Shown: positions 37,538 to 51,895, numbered from the stretch's first letter. The stretch: 64,000 bases of DNA from Corynebacterium sp. J010B-136 (GCF_002967075.1 NZ_PUGE01000001.1:434001-498000), one strand, 5' to 3'. Program-made: numbers and translations. Notes: a model not told the origin generated them from the sequence alone.

Positions 37538-37682
37538 GGAGTTGGGATGAGCCACAAAGACTTTCCTAGCCACACCTTTCAAATGCTTTTGCCACACGAT
37601 TTAAGCTAGAACTTTATCTAATCCATGTTAGGCGGATTGAGTGCTTTTGTCCGACTTTACGCTGTCTATCTTACAAGCGTAT

Positions 37683-38450
37683 TTACAAGCCCAAAAAGCG
37701 CCAGGAGCCTGACACGACAGAAATTATCACCGGCAAGCTTGCCAGCAGCACTCCGAAAGCCATGATTATCCAGTCCGTACGCACGAGCTTCGATTCCCGT
37801 GCCCAGGTACGCGGCGAAGTAGTGATGGGCCTGCCAAATCCGCGGGCTTCCATGGCCGTGGCTAGTTTCCCACCGCGGCGCAGCGCGAGAACCAGCAGGC
37901 CAAAAGTCATGCTCACCAGATGGCTGATGCGCCCGCGGTCAGCAAGTCCGCGTGCACGACGAGCTTGCCCCATTGCTTGCCAATCATCTTTAAACAGGGT
38001 CAGCATGCGTACGCCGGCTACCGCACCGATGACAAAGCGGGCAGGAAGTTTCAAGATTTGCGCCAGGGCGTCGCCTAATTCCGTCGGGTCGATATCGCGC
38101 GCCAGCACAATCACCGGCAGGGCGACAGAAAGCACACGCAGCATCATCGCCACCGCTAGTTCGATGGAATTATCCGTTACCGTCGCGAGGAAGAAGGAGA
38201 AATACTCCCTCCCACCTTCTTGAGCATAGAGCAGCATCGATATCCCCGATATCGGCGCGATGATAAATAGCGGCCAAGACATTTTGAGTAGACGCCACCA
38301 GCTCACACCGCACAACGGTGCGCACAATAAGGTAATCACGAGGGAAACAGCTGCGCTCACCCAGTCCACAGACAACAGCAGCGGTGTCGTCACCAAGATA
38401 ATGACCGCCAACCGCGTCAACGGGTTCACACCGGTCAAAACATTAGGCAT
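37683..38450 (-). CDS. ykoC: ECF transporter T component (YkoC-like)
   Basis: This 255-residue membrane protein is the coupling subunit of an energy-coupling-factor importer. It has about five to six hydrophobic segments and the Ala-Arg motifs that contact the ATPases (QARRARGL and MEARGFG). It overlaps the ATPase gene by 8 bp and is the last gene of the ykoE-ykoD-ykoC unit. Confidence 0.9.
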   Translation of the reverse strand: MPNVLTGVNPLTRLAVIILVTTPLLLSVDWVSAAVSLVITLLCAPLCGVSWWRLLKMSWPLFIIAPISGISMLLYAQEGGREYFSFFLATVTDNSIELAVAMMLRVLSVALPVIVLARDIDPTELGDALAQILKLPARFVIGAVAGVRMLTLFKDDWQAMGQARRARGLADRGRISHLVSMTFGLLVLALRRGGKLATAMEARGFGRPITTSPRTWARESKLVRTDWIIMAFGVLLASLPVIISVVSGSWRFLGL

Positions 38451-39816
38451 GCGCGCTCACCACCAGGTGGGCATCGGCCAAAGCATTGATAAATAGTTCA
38501 TCGTGGGTAATTGATGCGACAGTAATGCCCTCATCAACCAGTTCGCGAATCATAAAGACCAGTTCTTTAAAAGTTTGCGGGTCTTGGCCAAAAGTGGGCT
38601 CATCTAAAAGGACAGCACTCGGTGCTGTGACCAAAGCAGTGGCCACAGATAGTCGGCGCTTTTCGCCACCAGACAAGGTAAAGGGGTTGGCTTCAACCAA
38701 AGACTCCAGCCGCAGGCGTTGCAAGAGCTTGTCGATGCGCTCTTCTACTCCCTGGTTAGATCCCCTCACTAAGGGACCGACCACTTTGGGTCCCACCCGC
38801 ATTTCTTCGATCACACTGCGGGCGACGAATTGGTGCTCGGGGTTTTGAAACACAAAACCAATGCGCTGCGCCAGCTGAGCAGAGCTCCACGTGTGTGGGG
38901 ATTTTGCCAAGCCGCGGCGAATCTCTTCCGAGTAGCCCAACTCCCCTGCCACGGGAGAAATCAACCCTGCCATCGTCATCAACCAGGTAGTTTTGCCAGA
39001 GCCGTTGGCACCAGTAATCACCGTCGATGCACCCTGCGGAATGGACAGTGTGCGTGCCGGACCAAAGCGGGTCACAAGGTTATGCGACCACAGCGCTGCC
39101 GGAGCATCGACAGGCACCGGCGATGCCGTGGGCAACCCGGTAATGCGCCGTTCGGCAATAGCTGGTGCCGCTTCCCCGTCGTAGATAAGGTTTCCGTGTT
39201 CTAAAACAATAGCCCGGTTTAATACGTGTTCCCACTGCGCATAGTTGTGCTCAATGACAATGAGAGTTGCGCCGGTTTCTTTAACCACGTGGTCAACGGC
39301 TGCGACAACATCGGCTGCACCGTGCGGGTCGAGGTTCGCTGTGGGTTCATCGAGCAAGATAATCTTGGCTCCCATGGCGATTACACCTGCCAGCGCAAGG
39401 CGCTGTTTTTGTCCGCCGGACAACCGTGCGGTGGGATGGTCAAGGCTTAGATTTAAGCCCACCATTTCAAGTGCTTGATGCACTCGCCGCCAGATTTCCT
39501 CGCGTGGAAGGCCGAGGTTTTCGCAGCCGAAAGCCACGTCATCGCCAACGCGTGAGGCAATGACTTGAGAGTCCGGATCTTGCAGAACCAAACCCACTGC
39601 GGCGGCGTTAATGGTGAGCTCACCACGCAGGGTACCTTCATCATCTCCGCCAAGTACTCCAGCGAGTGCTGAAAGCAGCGTCGATTTCCCCGAGCCGGAA
39701 TCACCAGCGAGCAGGATTCGCTCACCGCGTTCGACGCGGATATCAATATCGGAAATAGCTGGGGTGCGGCGACCAGCATGCTGCCACGTGGCACCGCGCA
39801 ATAAGATTTGTGACAT
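38443..39816 (-). CDS. ykoD: Fused double ABC ATPase of the ECF transporter (YkoD-like)
   Basis: The 457-residue protein carries two ABC domains in tandem. Domain 1 has GDSGSGKST, LSGGQKQRLALAG and LLDEPTANLDP; domain 2 has GANGSGKTT, LSGGEKRRLSVA and LLDEPTFGQDP. This fusion is the YkoD form of the EcfA pair. It overlaps ykoE by one base and ykoC by 8 bp. It powers uptake together with the S and T subunits. Confidence 0.93.
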   Translation of the reverse strand: MSQILLRGATWQHAGRRTPAISDIDIRVERGERILLAGDSGSGKSTLLSALAGVLGGDDEGTLRGELTINAAAVGLVLQDPDSQVIASRVGDDVAFGCENLGLPREEIWRRVHQALEMVGLNLSLDHPTARLSGGQKQRLALAGVIAMGAKIILLDEPTANLDPHGAADVVAAVDHVVKETGATLIVIEHNYAQWEHVLNRAIVLEHGNLIYDGEAAPAIAERRITGLPTASPVPVDAPAALWSHNLVTRFGPARTLSIPQGASTVITGANGSGKTTWLMTMAGLISPVAGELGYSEEIRRGLAKSPHTWSSAQLAQRIGFVFQNPEHQFVARSVIEEMRVGPKVVGPLVRGSNQGVEERIDKLLQRLRLESLVEANPFTLSGGEKRRLSVATALVTAPSAVLLDEPTFGQDPQTFKELVFMIRELVDEGITVASITHDELFINALADAHLVVSAHA

Positions 39817-40421
39817 TACAGCGCGCGCTGTTCCCGTCCCACAGCAAAGCGGTCCAAGGCGCCGGTTTTCGCTAAAGCTTTAACCGTAAAGTAGCTCAAG
39901 GCACCGGCCAAGATAGCACCCGAAACGATGAGACAAGCCAGGTAGATCAGGTTAAACTCCAGCGACTTGGCGATATTTGCCGAGGTGAAAAGCTCCAGCA
40001 CAAATGCACCGAGCGCGGCACCAATGCCGCCGAGCATGGCGACCATCAAGCTAAAGCGGCGGTAGAGGAAGATTGCGAAGACAATCTCTACGCCTAAGCC
40101 TTGGGCAAGACCGGAGTAAAGAGTTTCTGGGCCCCACTGGGAACCAAATACCGCGGAGACAGTCGCCGCTAGAGTTTCTACATAAATCGCTGCGCCTGGT
40201 TTACGGATAACCAACGCGCCGATAACACCACCTGCAAGCCAAATACCTGTGGCAATGCCACCGAGGCCCGGAGTGAGCGCATCCATTGCCATGAACCAGG
40301 CGTATCCCACCGAATTCCAAAAGACGAAGACCAACCCGCAGGCAACTGCGAGGATGGAGGCAACGATGATATCTACGACTCGCCAATTTAAAGAGCGAGC
40401 AGGGTTAACTTGAGTAACCAC
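39816..40421 (-). CDS. ykoE: ECF substrate-binding subunit for thiamine precursor (YkoE-like)
   Basis: A 201-residue membrane S-component with about five to six hydrophobic segments, matching the YkoE pattern (WRVVDIIVASILAVACGLVF; YVETLAATVSAVFGSQWG). The start is GTG at 40421. A TPP riboswitch lies directly upstream, which strongly supports thiamine or its pyrimidine precursor HMP as substrate. Confidence 0.92.
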   Translation of the reverse strand: MVTQVNPARSLNWRVVDIIVASILAVACGLVFVFWNSVGYAWFMAMDALTPGLGGIATGIWLAGGVIGALVIRKPGAAIYVETLAATVSAVFGSQWGPETLYSGLAQGLGVEIVFAIFLYRRFSLMVAMLGGIGAALGAFVLELFTSANIAKSLEFNLIYLACLIVSGAILAGALSYFTVKALAKTGALDRFAVGREQRAL

Positions 40422-40428
40422 TTCTTTA

Positions 40429-40520
40429 TCCTTTCGCCGGCATTATCCGGTTCAAGTTCGACGGTTTCCCAGCGCCTGCGCCAAGGTCTCAGCCCGCACT
40501 TTGCTTGCGAGCACCCGTAA
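40429..40520 (-). promoter_or_regulatory. TPP riboswitch (THI element)
   Basis: Reading the minus strand, the conserved CTGAGA core (GGGCTGAGACC) and the second core CTTGAACCGGATAATGCC are both present, flanked by the closing stem. The 3' end, GCCGGCGAAAGGA, runs into the ykoE ribosome-binding site, so ligand binding likely blocks translation initiation. High TPP should lower ykoEDC expression. Confidence 0.93.
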
Positions 40521-40578
40521 ATGAATATGATGCCCTTCAATACCTACCAGAGCCCGCATAACCTGCGCAAATAACAAA

Positions 40579-40623
40579 GCAGCGCCCGCGCTACCGAAAA
40601 TCAATCAATAGCACGGGCGCTGC
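40579..40623 (-). terminator. Terminator after rpoC
   Basis: A 10-bp stem GCAGCGCCCG / CGGGCGCTGC with an extra 4-bp inner stem, followed by a T-rich minus-strand stretch. It separates rpoC from the ykoEDC riboswitch. Confidence 0.8.
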
Positions 40624-40662
40624 GGTGTTAAACAGCCGAAGCCGTTGAACACGGGAGTTGGA

Positions 40663-44676
<4,014 letters not shown>

Positions 44677-44729
44677 CCTCCTAAAGCGGAGGAAGTTGAT
44701 TGGCTTTTAGTTCTAAATAACGTTTCGTC

Positions 44730-44757
44730 CGTTCCCGGTGCTTTCACACCGGGAACG
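44730..44757 (-). other. Perfect hairpin between rpoB and rpoC
   Basis: CGTTCCCGGTG / CACCGGGAACG, an 11-bp perfect stem with a 6-nt loop, starts 12 bp after the rpoB stop. No T run follows, so it is not a normal terminator; it could be an RNase processing site or set the rpoB:rpoC ratio. Confidence 0.6.
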
Positions 44758-44768
44758 CATAGCACTCG

Positions 44769-47700
44769 TTAAGCGATATCTGCGGAAGAGCCCTCATCAC
44801 GGGACAAGTTAATGCCCATGGAAGAACCAGATTCCATATCGTCATCATCAGAGCCAGAAAGTTCCATTGGGGTGCCGTCTGCGGAAAGAACTTCCACGTT
44901 CAGACACAGGGACTGCAGCTCCTTGAGCAACACCTTGAAGGACTCAGGAATACCTGGATCCGGAATGTTGTCGCCCTTAACAATTGCCTCGTAGACCTTC
45001 ACGCGGCCCACAACGTCATCGGACTTGATGGTCAGCAGTTCCTGCAGGGTGTAGGCAGCGCCGTATGCCTGCATTGCCCACACCTCCATCTCACCAAAGC
45101 GCTGGCCACCGAACTGTGCCTTACCACCCAAAGGCTGCTGGGTAATCATGGAGTAAGGACCGGTGGAACGGGCGTGAATCTTCTCATCAATGAGGTGGTG
45201 CAGCTTCAGCATGTACATGTAACCAACCGAAATTGGGTACTGGTACGGCTCACCTGAACGACCATCAAAGAGTACAGTCTTGCCGTCTTCGTCGATCATG
45301 ACGTCGCCATCACGGTTTGGCTTCGAAGACGCCAGCAGTCGAGAAATCTCTTCGTTGGTAGCACCGTCGAACACAGGCGTTGCGGTCAAGGAATCCGCTG
45401 GAACATCGTAAAGCTCCTGCGGCAAAGTCTTAAGCAACTCAGCGTTCTTTGGATCCTCGGTGTCAACCTTCCAGCCGGTGTGTGCCAGCCAGCCCAAGTG
45501 CAGCTCCAGAACCTGACCAATGTTCATACGACGTGGAACACCATGGGTGTTCAAGATGACGTCAACAGGAGTACCGTCTGCCATAAATGGCATGTCCTCT
45601 GGTGGCAGAACCTTACCGACAACACCCTTGTTGCCGTGGCGTCCAGCGAGCTTATCGCCGTCCTGAATCTTACGCTTCTGAGCCACGTAGACGCGGATCA
45701 TTTCATTGACACCAGGTGCCAAATCATCATCTTCATCGCGGGAGAAACGAGCAACGCCAATGACCTTGCCGGTTTCACCGTGTGGAACCTTCATGGAAGT
45801 ATCGCGAACTTCACGAGCCTTCTCACCGAAGATTGCGCGCAAAAGACGCTCTTCTGGGGTCAGCTCGGTTTCGCCCTTCGGGGTGACCTTACCGACGAGG
45901 ATGTCGCCTGGGCGAACATCGGCACCGACTCGGATGATGCCGCGGTCATCCAAGTCACGAAGAACATCTTCGGACACGTTTGGAATCTCACGGGTGATCT
46001 CTTCTGCACCCAGCTTGGTATCGCGAGCGTCAATCTCGTGCTCTTCGATGTGGATAGAGGTCAAGATGTCCTCTTCCACAATGCGCTGGCTCAAGATGAT
46101 TGCGTCCTCGTAGTTGTGGCCTTCCCATGGCATAAATGCCACGAGCAGGTTACGTCCCAAGGACATTTCGCCATTGTGGGTACCAGGACCATCAGCCAAA
46201 ACTTGGCCAGCCTCAACGCGGTCGCCCATGTTGACCAAAGGCGTCTGGTTGTAGTTGGTGCCCTGGTTGGTGCGCTCAAACTTGCGCAGCATGTAGGTAT
46301 CGCGAATGCCCTCATCATCCATGATGGTGATGAGATCAGCGTTCACGTTTTCTACAACGCCCGCCTTTGGAGTGATGACCATATCGCCAGCATCGTATGC
46401 AGCGCGCAGCTCCATACCGGTACCAACATAAGGTGCCTCAGCACGAACCAGTGGAACAGCCTGCTTCTGCATGTTCGCACCCATCAGTGCACGGTTAGCA
46501 TCGTCGTGCTCCAAGAAAGGAATCATGGCGGTACCAACAGAGACCATCTGACGAGGTGAAACGTCAACAAAGTCAACACCATTGGCATCGGTCACGCCGA
46601 TATCGCCGTCCTTGAGGCGAACCTCAATACGGTCATCAATGATGTTGCCGTCAGCGTCCTGCTCAACTTCTGCCTGGCCGATAGCGTAACGGTCTTCCTC
46701 ATCAGCGGTGAGGTAGTGAACCTCATCGGTGACGCGACCGTTTTCTACCTTGCGGTAAGGAGTTTCGATGAAGCCGAAAGCATTCACGCGAGCATAAGAA
46801 GCCAAAGAACCGATCAGACCAATGTTCGGACCTTCGGGAGTCTCAATTGGGCACATACGGCCGTAGTGAGATGGGTGAACGTCTCGAACCTCAATGCCAG
46901 CGCGCTCACGGGACAGACCACCCGGGCCTAGCGCAGACAAACGACGCTTGTGGGTCAGACCCGACAGCGAGTTGTTCTGATCCATAAACTGCGACAGCTG
47001 TGAAGTACCGAAGAATTCACGAATAGCTGCCGATACCGGACGAACGTTGATCAACGAGGTAGGAGTGATCGACTCAGCATCCTGCGTGGTCATGCGCTCA
47101 CGCACAACACGCTCCATGCGGGACAGACCAACGCGAACCTGGTTTTGGATCAGCTCGCCAACGGTGCGCAGACGACGGTTACCAAAGTGGTCGATGTCAT
47201 CGGTGTTAATTGGAATGATGTCACCGTTAGGTGCCTTCATCTCACGCTCACCGGTGTGCAGACGAACCAAGTACTCCAGGGTGACTGCAATGTCTTCTTC
47301 GGTCAGGGTCATCAGACCCTCATGATCGCCACCAAGACCCAGCTTACGGTTGACCTTGTAGCGGCCAACGCGTGCGAGATCGTAGCGCTTTGCACGGAAG
47401 AAGGAGTTGTCCAGCAAGGACTGTGCAAGATCGCGAGTAGGCTGCTCACCTGGACGCTGCTTGCGGTAGATTTCCAGCAAAGCTTCGTCGGTGTTCGCAA
47501 TACCATCGGACTCCAGAGTCGACATCATCAACTCGGAGAAGCCGAAGCGCTCGCGGATCTGTTCTTCGGTCCAGCCCAATGCCTTCAGCAAGACAGTGAC
47601 TGGCTGACGACGCTTACGGTCAATACGCACACCAACGGTGTCGCGCTTGTCCACGTCGAATTCGAGCCATGCACCGCGGGATGGGATGACCTTCACGGCG

Positions 47701-48263
47701 TGCAAAGGACGCTCCGTGGACTTATCAATAGTCTGGTCAAAGTAGACACCAGGGGAACGCACCAGCTGAGAAACAACAACACGCTCGGTGCCGTTGACAA
47801 TGAAGGTGCCTTCATCGGTCATCATTGGGAAGTCACCAATGAAAACAGTCTGGGACTTAATTTCCTGGGTGTCGTTGTTGATGAACTCTGCCGTGACATA
47901 CAGCGGTGCAGAGTAGTTGATGTCCTTTTCCTTGCACTCATCGACGGTGTTTTTCACCGGCTCAAAGCGTGGCTCAGACAGCGACAAAGACATGTTGCCG
48001 GAGTAGTCCTGAATTGGAGACAACTCTGCCAAGATATCTTCGAGGCCAGAGGAGACATGGTCTTGACCACGCTCTTCCTGCTGACGCTCACGCCATTCAG
48101 GCGTGCCGATGAGCCATGCAAAGGATTCAAGTTGTAGATCAAGGAGGCCGGGAACCGCAATTGGCTCGCTAATTTTAGCGAACGAATAACGCTTCGGGGC
48201 TCCAGGGATATTGGCCACTGACTTGGTCTGGCGGGAGACTGCCAAGATGGGTCCTTCCAGCAC
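44769..48263 (-). CDS. rpoB: RNA polymerase beta subunit
   Basis: 1164-residue catalytic subunit. The rifampicin region reads [15 protein letters not shown] followed by [15 protein letters not shown]; the positions linked to resistance (equivalents of Asp516, His526, Ser531) are unchanged. The start is GTG at 48263, giving [12 protein letters not shown], as in other corynebacteria. A promoter lies about 190-215 bp upstream. Confidence 0.98.
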   Translation of the reverse strand: MLEGPILAVSRQTKSVANIPGAPKRYSFAKISEPIAVPGLLDLQLESFAWLIGTPEWRERQQEERGQDHVSSGLEDILAELSPIQDYSGNMSLSLSEPRFEPVKNTVDECKEKDINYSAPLYVTAEFINNDTQEIKSQTVFIGDFPMMTDEGTFIVNGTERVVVSQLVRSPGVYFDQTIDKSTERPLHAVKVIPSRGAWLEFDVDKRDTVGVRIDRKRRQPVTVLLKALGWTEEQIRERFGFSELMMSTLESDGIANTDEALLEIYRKQRPGEQPTRDLAQSLLDNSFFRAKRYDLARVGRYKVNRKLGLGGDHEGLMTLTEEDIAVTLEYLVRLHTGEREMKAPNGDIIPINTDDIDHFGNRRLRTVGELIQNQVRVGLSRMERVVRERMTTQDAESITPTSLINVRPVSAAIREFFGTSQLSQFMDQNNSLSGLTHKRRLSALGPGGLSRERAGIEVRDVHPSHYGRMCPIETPEGPNIGLIGSLASYARVNAFGFIETPYRKVENGRVTDEVHYLTADEEDRYAIGQAEVEQDADGNIIDDRIEVRLKDGDIGVTDANGVDFVDVSPRQMVSVGTAMIPFLEHDDANRALMGANMQKQAVPLVRAEAPYVGTGMELRAAYDAGDMVITPKAGVVENVNADLITIMDDEGIRDTYMLRKFERTNQGTNYNQTPLVNMGDRVEAGQVLADGPGTHNGEMSLGRNLLVAFMPWEGHNYEDAIILSQRIVEEDILTSIHIEEHEIDARDTKLGAEEITREIPNVSEDVLRDLDDRGIIRVGADVRPGDILVGKVTPKGETELTPEERLLRAIFGEKAREVRDTSMKVPHGETGKVIGVARFSRDEDDDLAPGVNEMIRVYVAQKRKIQDGDKLAGRHGNKGVVGKVLPPEDMPFMADGTPVDVILNTHGVPRRMNIGQVLELHLGWLAHTGWKVDTEDPKNAELLKTLPQELYDVPADSLTATPVFDGATNEEISRLLASSKPNRDGDVMIDEDGKTVLFDGRSGEPYQYPISVGYMYMLKLHHLIDEKIHARSTGPYSMITQQPLGGKAQFGGQRFGEMEVWAMQAYGAAYTLQELLTIKSDDVVGRVKVYEAIVKGDNIPDPGIPESFKVLLKELQSLCLNVEVLSADGTPMELSGSDDDDMESGSSMGINLSRDEGSSADIA

Positions 48264-48768
48264 CTCACGCGGAACGTCCTCTCAAGAACCACCTTGAGGA
48301 ACGAAAACCGCTGGTAGATTTAGCATTCGGTCTGCTGTGGAATAGTCGGGTTCAGATAGCACAAAATCACCCTGTCAAATCAGCTTTACCATCGCTGCTC
48401 GCCAAGGCTAAATGCGCACTGAAGATCCGGATTCCAGCGCAAAGAAATAGCCTAGTCCAACTTTGCCCCCATGTAAAGTCAGACTTGACTTTTTTATTTA
48501 ACACCGACTAATGCATGTGCTACTCCGGATCATTGTAGTGCATGCGCTGCGCGGATTCCCAACCACAGACAAGGCTTGTTCAGCCTGCGGTCTTGTGCCC
48601 AGCGGAGAATCAGCTTGGGCTCACGGAGGAATAAATCAAACGTGCGCGAACTAGTACCACATTGCATGCGGTGTCCTACCGCGGCAATCTACCACGCATT
48701 GTAGAGATTATTAAAAATGCGCCCCGCGCGCGTCGGCTTCGCACACGCGGAAGGTAGACTACATACCC
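48264..48768. other. Divergent region rpoB / DUF3068 gene
   Basis: 505 bp. It contains the predicted rpoB promoter, a hairpin CTCAAG/CTTGAG (48281-48298) near the rpoB start, an imperfect inverted repeat around 48513-48546 (GCATGTGCTAC / GTAGTGCATGC) and a 20-codon open frame (48642-48704) with a GGAGG site before it. No larger gene is seen. Confidence 0.45.
48449..48477 (-). promoter_or_regulatory. Predicted rpoB promoter
   Basis: TTTACA (48477-48472) and TAGGCT (48454-48449) are 17 bp apart on the minus strand. Confidence 0.5.
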
Positions 48769-49725
48769 ATGCTGCCAAAGTCTCGAGTTATCTCCATTGT
48801 GCTGCTAGGTCTCGGCGCTGCACTGCTGGTTGCGGGCATTATCGCTCCGCAGTTTCTTCACACTAGCGCCCGTTTACCCCTCGATTTATCTGGCGCAACG
48901 TACACGCTGACTGACGAGGATGGCGCGGCTTTAGAATTTAGTGAAGACGGCACCGATGAGTACACAGGTCCTGTGACCTATCAGATGCATGTGGATCTTC
49001 AAGAACCGGCGGATGCCGATAATGCGACAGTAAGCATTGGTGAATCGATTTTGCGTGGTCACGCCAATGACGACGCGATTTCCAATTTGGTACAAGCCCA
49101 GATTTGGAATTATTCCATTGATCGCGTCACCGGCGAGGCCACTAGCGAGGCAGATATCAGCTATCAGTTGGCCTCCCCTATGGCGACGTCTGCCGTGGAA
49201 GGCTATTGGTTTAAGTTCCCGTCAAATGCGGAAAAGACCACTTATCCAGCATTCGACCCGACTTTGCGGGCTGCCCGCGATGCAGTCTTTGAAGAAGAAC
49301 TCGATATTGATGGCCGCACGGTATACCGCTACCACCAGGACATCGCACCTGAAAATGTAGCCACGCTCTACGCTGGCGCTTTCAACACTACGACTTTAGA
49401 AACCGAAGACGGCGGCACCGAGGCAGGTTACCTCTTCCACTCTGGCACGCGTGATCTCTACGTCGATCAGGAAACCGGCCTCTTGGTTGGCCTCGATGTC
49501 GACATCCACGACTATTACGCTGATCGCGAAGGCAACGCTGACCACGATGCGCTCGTACTTCAAGCAGCAAGCTCAGAGGAAGACCGCTCGGCGATGCTCG
49601 CCCAGGCAGCGAAGGTACCGCGAGAAGCCACCGCGCACAACGTTCGTCTTGGCCTGTTGATTGGCGGCGGCGTGCTCATTGTCCTAGGTGCTATCGGCAC
49701 CTTCTGGCCGCGGCGTAAGAGCTAA
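48769..49725 (+). CDS. DUF3068 envelope protein
   Basis: 318-residue protein with an N-terminal transmembrane segment (about 8-30), a large extracytoplasmic domain and a C-terminal transmembrane segment (about 294-312) followed by WPRRKS. This is the DUF3068 (PorA-family-named) layout found in mycolic-acid Actinobacteria. The molecular role is not established. The last 4 bp overlap the stop of the opposite-strand oxidoreductase gene. Confidence 0.88.
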   Translation: MLPKSRVISIVLLGLGAALLVAGIIAPQFLHTSARLPLDLSGATYTLTDEDGAALEFSEDGTDEYTGPVTYQMHVDLQEPADADNATVSIGESILRGHANDDAISNLVQAQIWNYSIDRVTGEATSEADISYQLASPMATSAVEGYWFKFPSNAEKTTYPAFDPTLRAARDAVFEEELDIDGRTVYRYHQDIAPENVATLYAGAFNTTTLETEDGGTEAGYLFHSGTRDLYVDQETGLLVGLDVDIHDYYADREGNADHDALVLQAASSEEDRSAMLAQAAKVPREATAHNVRLGLLIGGGVLIVLGAIGTFWPRRKS

Positions 49726-50732
49726 ATTCGCACCAGCATTTTGCCGGTATTTGCCCCACGCATCATATCCAGGAATGCATCGACGGTATTTTCAATGCCG
49801 TCGACTACGGTCTCGTCATAGGCAATCTTGCCTTGCGCGAACCACGTGGTCATCTTGTCCCGGAATGCCGGAGCGTGATGTAAGTAGTTCGCCAATGTAA
49901 AGCCTTCCAGCTTCAGGCCACGGGTGATGATATTTGCCATGTTGTCAGGCCCCGGCGTGCGGTCGGTGGTGTTATAGCCTGAGATAGCTCCACATAGTGC
50001 GATACGGCCGCCATCATTCATGGCATCTAAAGCAGCTTCTAAATGATCGCCGCCAACATTATCGAAGTAGGCATCGACACCGTCGGGTGCGGAGACAGGA
50101 AGCTGTTCGCGGACATTGACTTCCTTGTAATTAAAGGCCTCGTCATAGCCATACTTCTGCGTCAGCAGCGCGATTTTTTCGGCCGAACCAGCAGAACCGA
50201 TAACTCGGCTCGCTCCCAGTTGCTTGGCAATTTGGCCAACCGCTGTACCCACGGCGCCAGCGGCACCGGAGACAAAGACGGTATCGCCTTCTTTCATGCC
50301 TGCAATCGCGGTCAAGCCAACATAAGCGGTCAAACCAGTCATTCCCAAAATATGCAGATGCACTGAAAGCGGTAGGCCTTCAATATCTGGCACGGGACGG
50401 AAGGTTTCCGCATCAGCCTGGATGACATCGCTCCAGCCATGCTGGTGCAAAACAGGGGTGCCCACTGGCAAGGCATCAGATTCAGATTCAATCACGCGGC
50501 CGACAGCACCGCCAGTAATCGTCTCTCCCAAAGCGAAGGGAACAACATAGCTGCGGGTGTCATTCATGCGCCCGCGCATATACGGATCAACCGACACAAA
50601 CTCATTGCGCACGCGCACCTGGCCAAGTTCTAAGTCGCCATATTCAATAGTTGCAGTGCGGAAATCATCGTGGCTAGGCCAACCGGTTGGGCGGTTAACC
50701 AGCTGAATTTGAGTGCTTGTGGAATTGGACAT
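49722..50732 (-). CDS. NADP-dependent oxidoreductase, zinc-independent MDR family
   Basis: 336 residues. The nucleotide-binding motif SGAAGAVGTAVGQIAK is at about 152-167, and the pattern NRPTGWPSHDDFR, then SVDPYMRGRM resembles the leukotriene B4 dehydrogenase/CurA-type group, which reduce alkenal or enone double bonds with NADPH. No zinc-binding cysteines are seen. The natural substrate is unknown. The downstream gene in the same direction is the DUF3068 convergent partner, so it is likely transcribed alone or with the DUF1304 gene 44 bp upstream. Confidence 0.9.
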   Translation of the reverse strand: MSNSTSTQIQLVNRPTGWPSHDDFRTATIEYGDLELGQVRVRNEFVSVDPYMRGRMNDTRSYVVPFALGETITGGAVGRVIESESDALPVGTPVLHQHGWSDVIQADAETFRPVPDIEGLPLSVHLHILGMTGLTAYVGLTAIAGMKEGDTVFVSGAAGAVGTAVGQIAKQLGASRVIGSAGSAEKIALLTQKYGYDEAFNYKEVNVREQLPVSAPDGVDAYFDNVGGDHLEAALDAMNDGGRIALCGAISGYNTTDRTPGPDNMANIITRGLKLEGFTLANYLHHAPAFRDKMTTWFAQGKIAYDETVVDGIENTVDAFLDMMRGANTGKMLVRI

Positions 50733-50776
50733 GAAGATAAACTTCCTAAACTTTAGAAAATAGTGTTGTGGTGCTG

Positions 50777-51163
50777 CTAAATGGCTAGGCCAAGCGCCAA
50801 AAAGAGGATGCCGAGCGCGGGAACTACTCCTTGTTTCAACGCGGCAGGACGCTTGTCAGCGCTAAAAATGAACAGAACAATAGAAGCGGCAACCATGGAC
50901 CCAGCACCGACGAAAATCAGTGTCGAACCGACGGTGTGATTACCAAAACCCCAAAAGAACAAACCAGCAGCTACCGAGGTCGCTAGAAAGAGGTTGTAAA
51001 AGCCTTGATTGAAGGCCAGTTCTTTCGTGCTCTCGGTTTCTTCAACGGAGGTTCCAAATGTGGCACGGGCGCGTTCGCTTGTCCAAGCAATTGACTCAAG
51101 ATAGAAGATATAGACGTGAATAAGGGCCGCAACCCCGGTGAGTACTAGGCCGGCAATAAGCAT
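50777..51163 (-). CDS. DUF1304 membrane protein
   Basis: 128 residues with about four transmembrane segments, beginning MLIAGLVLTGVAALIHVYIF, and the family stretch YLESIAWTSERARATFG plus NQGFYNLFLA. An in-frame ATG at 51223 would lie inside the TetR-type operator, so 51163 is chosen. The role is unknown. It is divergent from a TetR regulator across an operator, so expression is probably TetR-controlled, possibly together with the MDR oxidoreductase. Confidence 0.85.
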   Translation of the reverse strand: MLIAGLVLTGVAALIHVYIFYLESIAWTSERARATFGTSVEETESTKELAFNQGFYNLFLATSVAAGLFFWGFGNHTVGSTLIFVGAGSMVAASIVLFIFSADKRPAALKQGVVPALGILFLALGLAI

Positions 51164-51206
51164 GGCGGTGACTTTCTGTGAGTGTGGCAATCGAGACGTC
51201 GCTTTT

Positions 51207-51247
51207 TGAACTGAACGGTTCAAATATATACTGAAACGGTCAGTTCA
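51207..51247. promoter_or_regulatory. Operator of the TetR regulator
   Basis: TGAACTGAACGGTTCA and, on the other strand, TGAACTGACCGTTTCA face each other 8-9 bp apart, a long near-perfect inverted repeat in the divergent promoter gap. It is the likely binding site of the adjacent TetR protein. Confidence 0.75.
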
Positions 51248-51294
51248 GCTAGTCTGCTGGTCAGTACCATCAAGTAAAGCGCAAGGGAGCATGC

Positions 51295-51870
51295 ATGTCA
51301 CGCACTGCAGCATTCGATAAACAAGCAGCTATCAAGGCCGCACGTGATGTGTTTTGGCGCGATGGCTACGCCGAGACCGCGCTTCCAGCTTTGGAAAAGG
51401 CAACGGGGCTTAACCGGTCCAGCATCTACAACACTTTCGGCTCCAAACGCGGGCTTTTCGATGCCGCCGTGGATAACTACCTCGAGGAAGTTGTTCGGCC
51501 CCGTCTTCGGCCTTTGCTTGTCGATGTAGTCTCCCCCACTGCTTTAACCGACTACATAACAGGCTTGAGCCATGCCTTCGAAGCTCTCGAGCACGCCCCG
51601 GGCTGTTTATTAGTGAATGCTTCGGGCTCTGGATTGGCGCAAGATGAACAAGTCTGCCGCGTCATCACCGACTATCTCGACGAATTACGCGGTGCTATTG
51701 CCCGTGGCGTCGGCGCTGCCCGCCCCGAACTAGGCAGCGCTGGACAAACCCGTTTAGTTGATGCCATCACTGGCCTTATTATTAGCGCGTTTACACTCGT
51801 GCGGGTTGATACCACGCTCGCAATCGACACGCTTGGCACAGCCCACGATCTCCTCACAGGCCACGGTTAG
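51295..51870 (+). CDS. TetR/AcrR-family transcriptional repressor
   Basis: 191 residues. The N-terminal helix-turn-helix reads AARDVFWRDGYAETALPALE then TGLNRSSIYNTFGSKRGLF (about 14-52), typical of TetR. The C-terminal ligand domain is unassigned. GGGAG precedes the ATG. It is divergent from DUF1304 and very likely represses itself and that gene through the operator between them. Confidence 0.92.
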   Translation: MSRTAAFDKQAAIKAARDVFWRDGYAETALPALEKATGLNRSSIYNTFGSKRGLFDAAVDNYLEEVVRPRLRPLLVDVVSPTALTDYITGLSHAFEALEHAPGCLLVNASGSGLAQDEQVCRVITDYLDELRGAIARGVGAARPELGSAGQTRLVDAITGLIISAFTLVRVDTTLAIDTLGTAHDLLTGHG

Positions 51871-51895
51871 ATGTGAACCTAACCCCTAAAACGGG

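Noticed and set aside
44769..48263. Rifampicin-resistance change: Ser in place of Pro in the DQNN-P-LS segment of RpoB
   Set aside because: The main resistance positions are unchanged and Ser here appears to be normal for corynebacteria.
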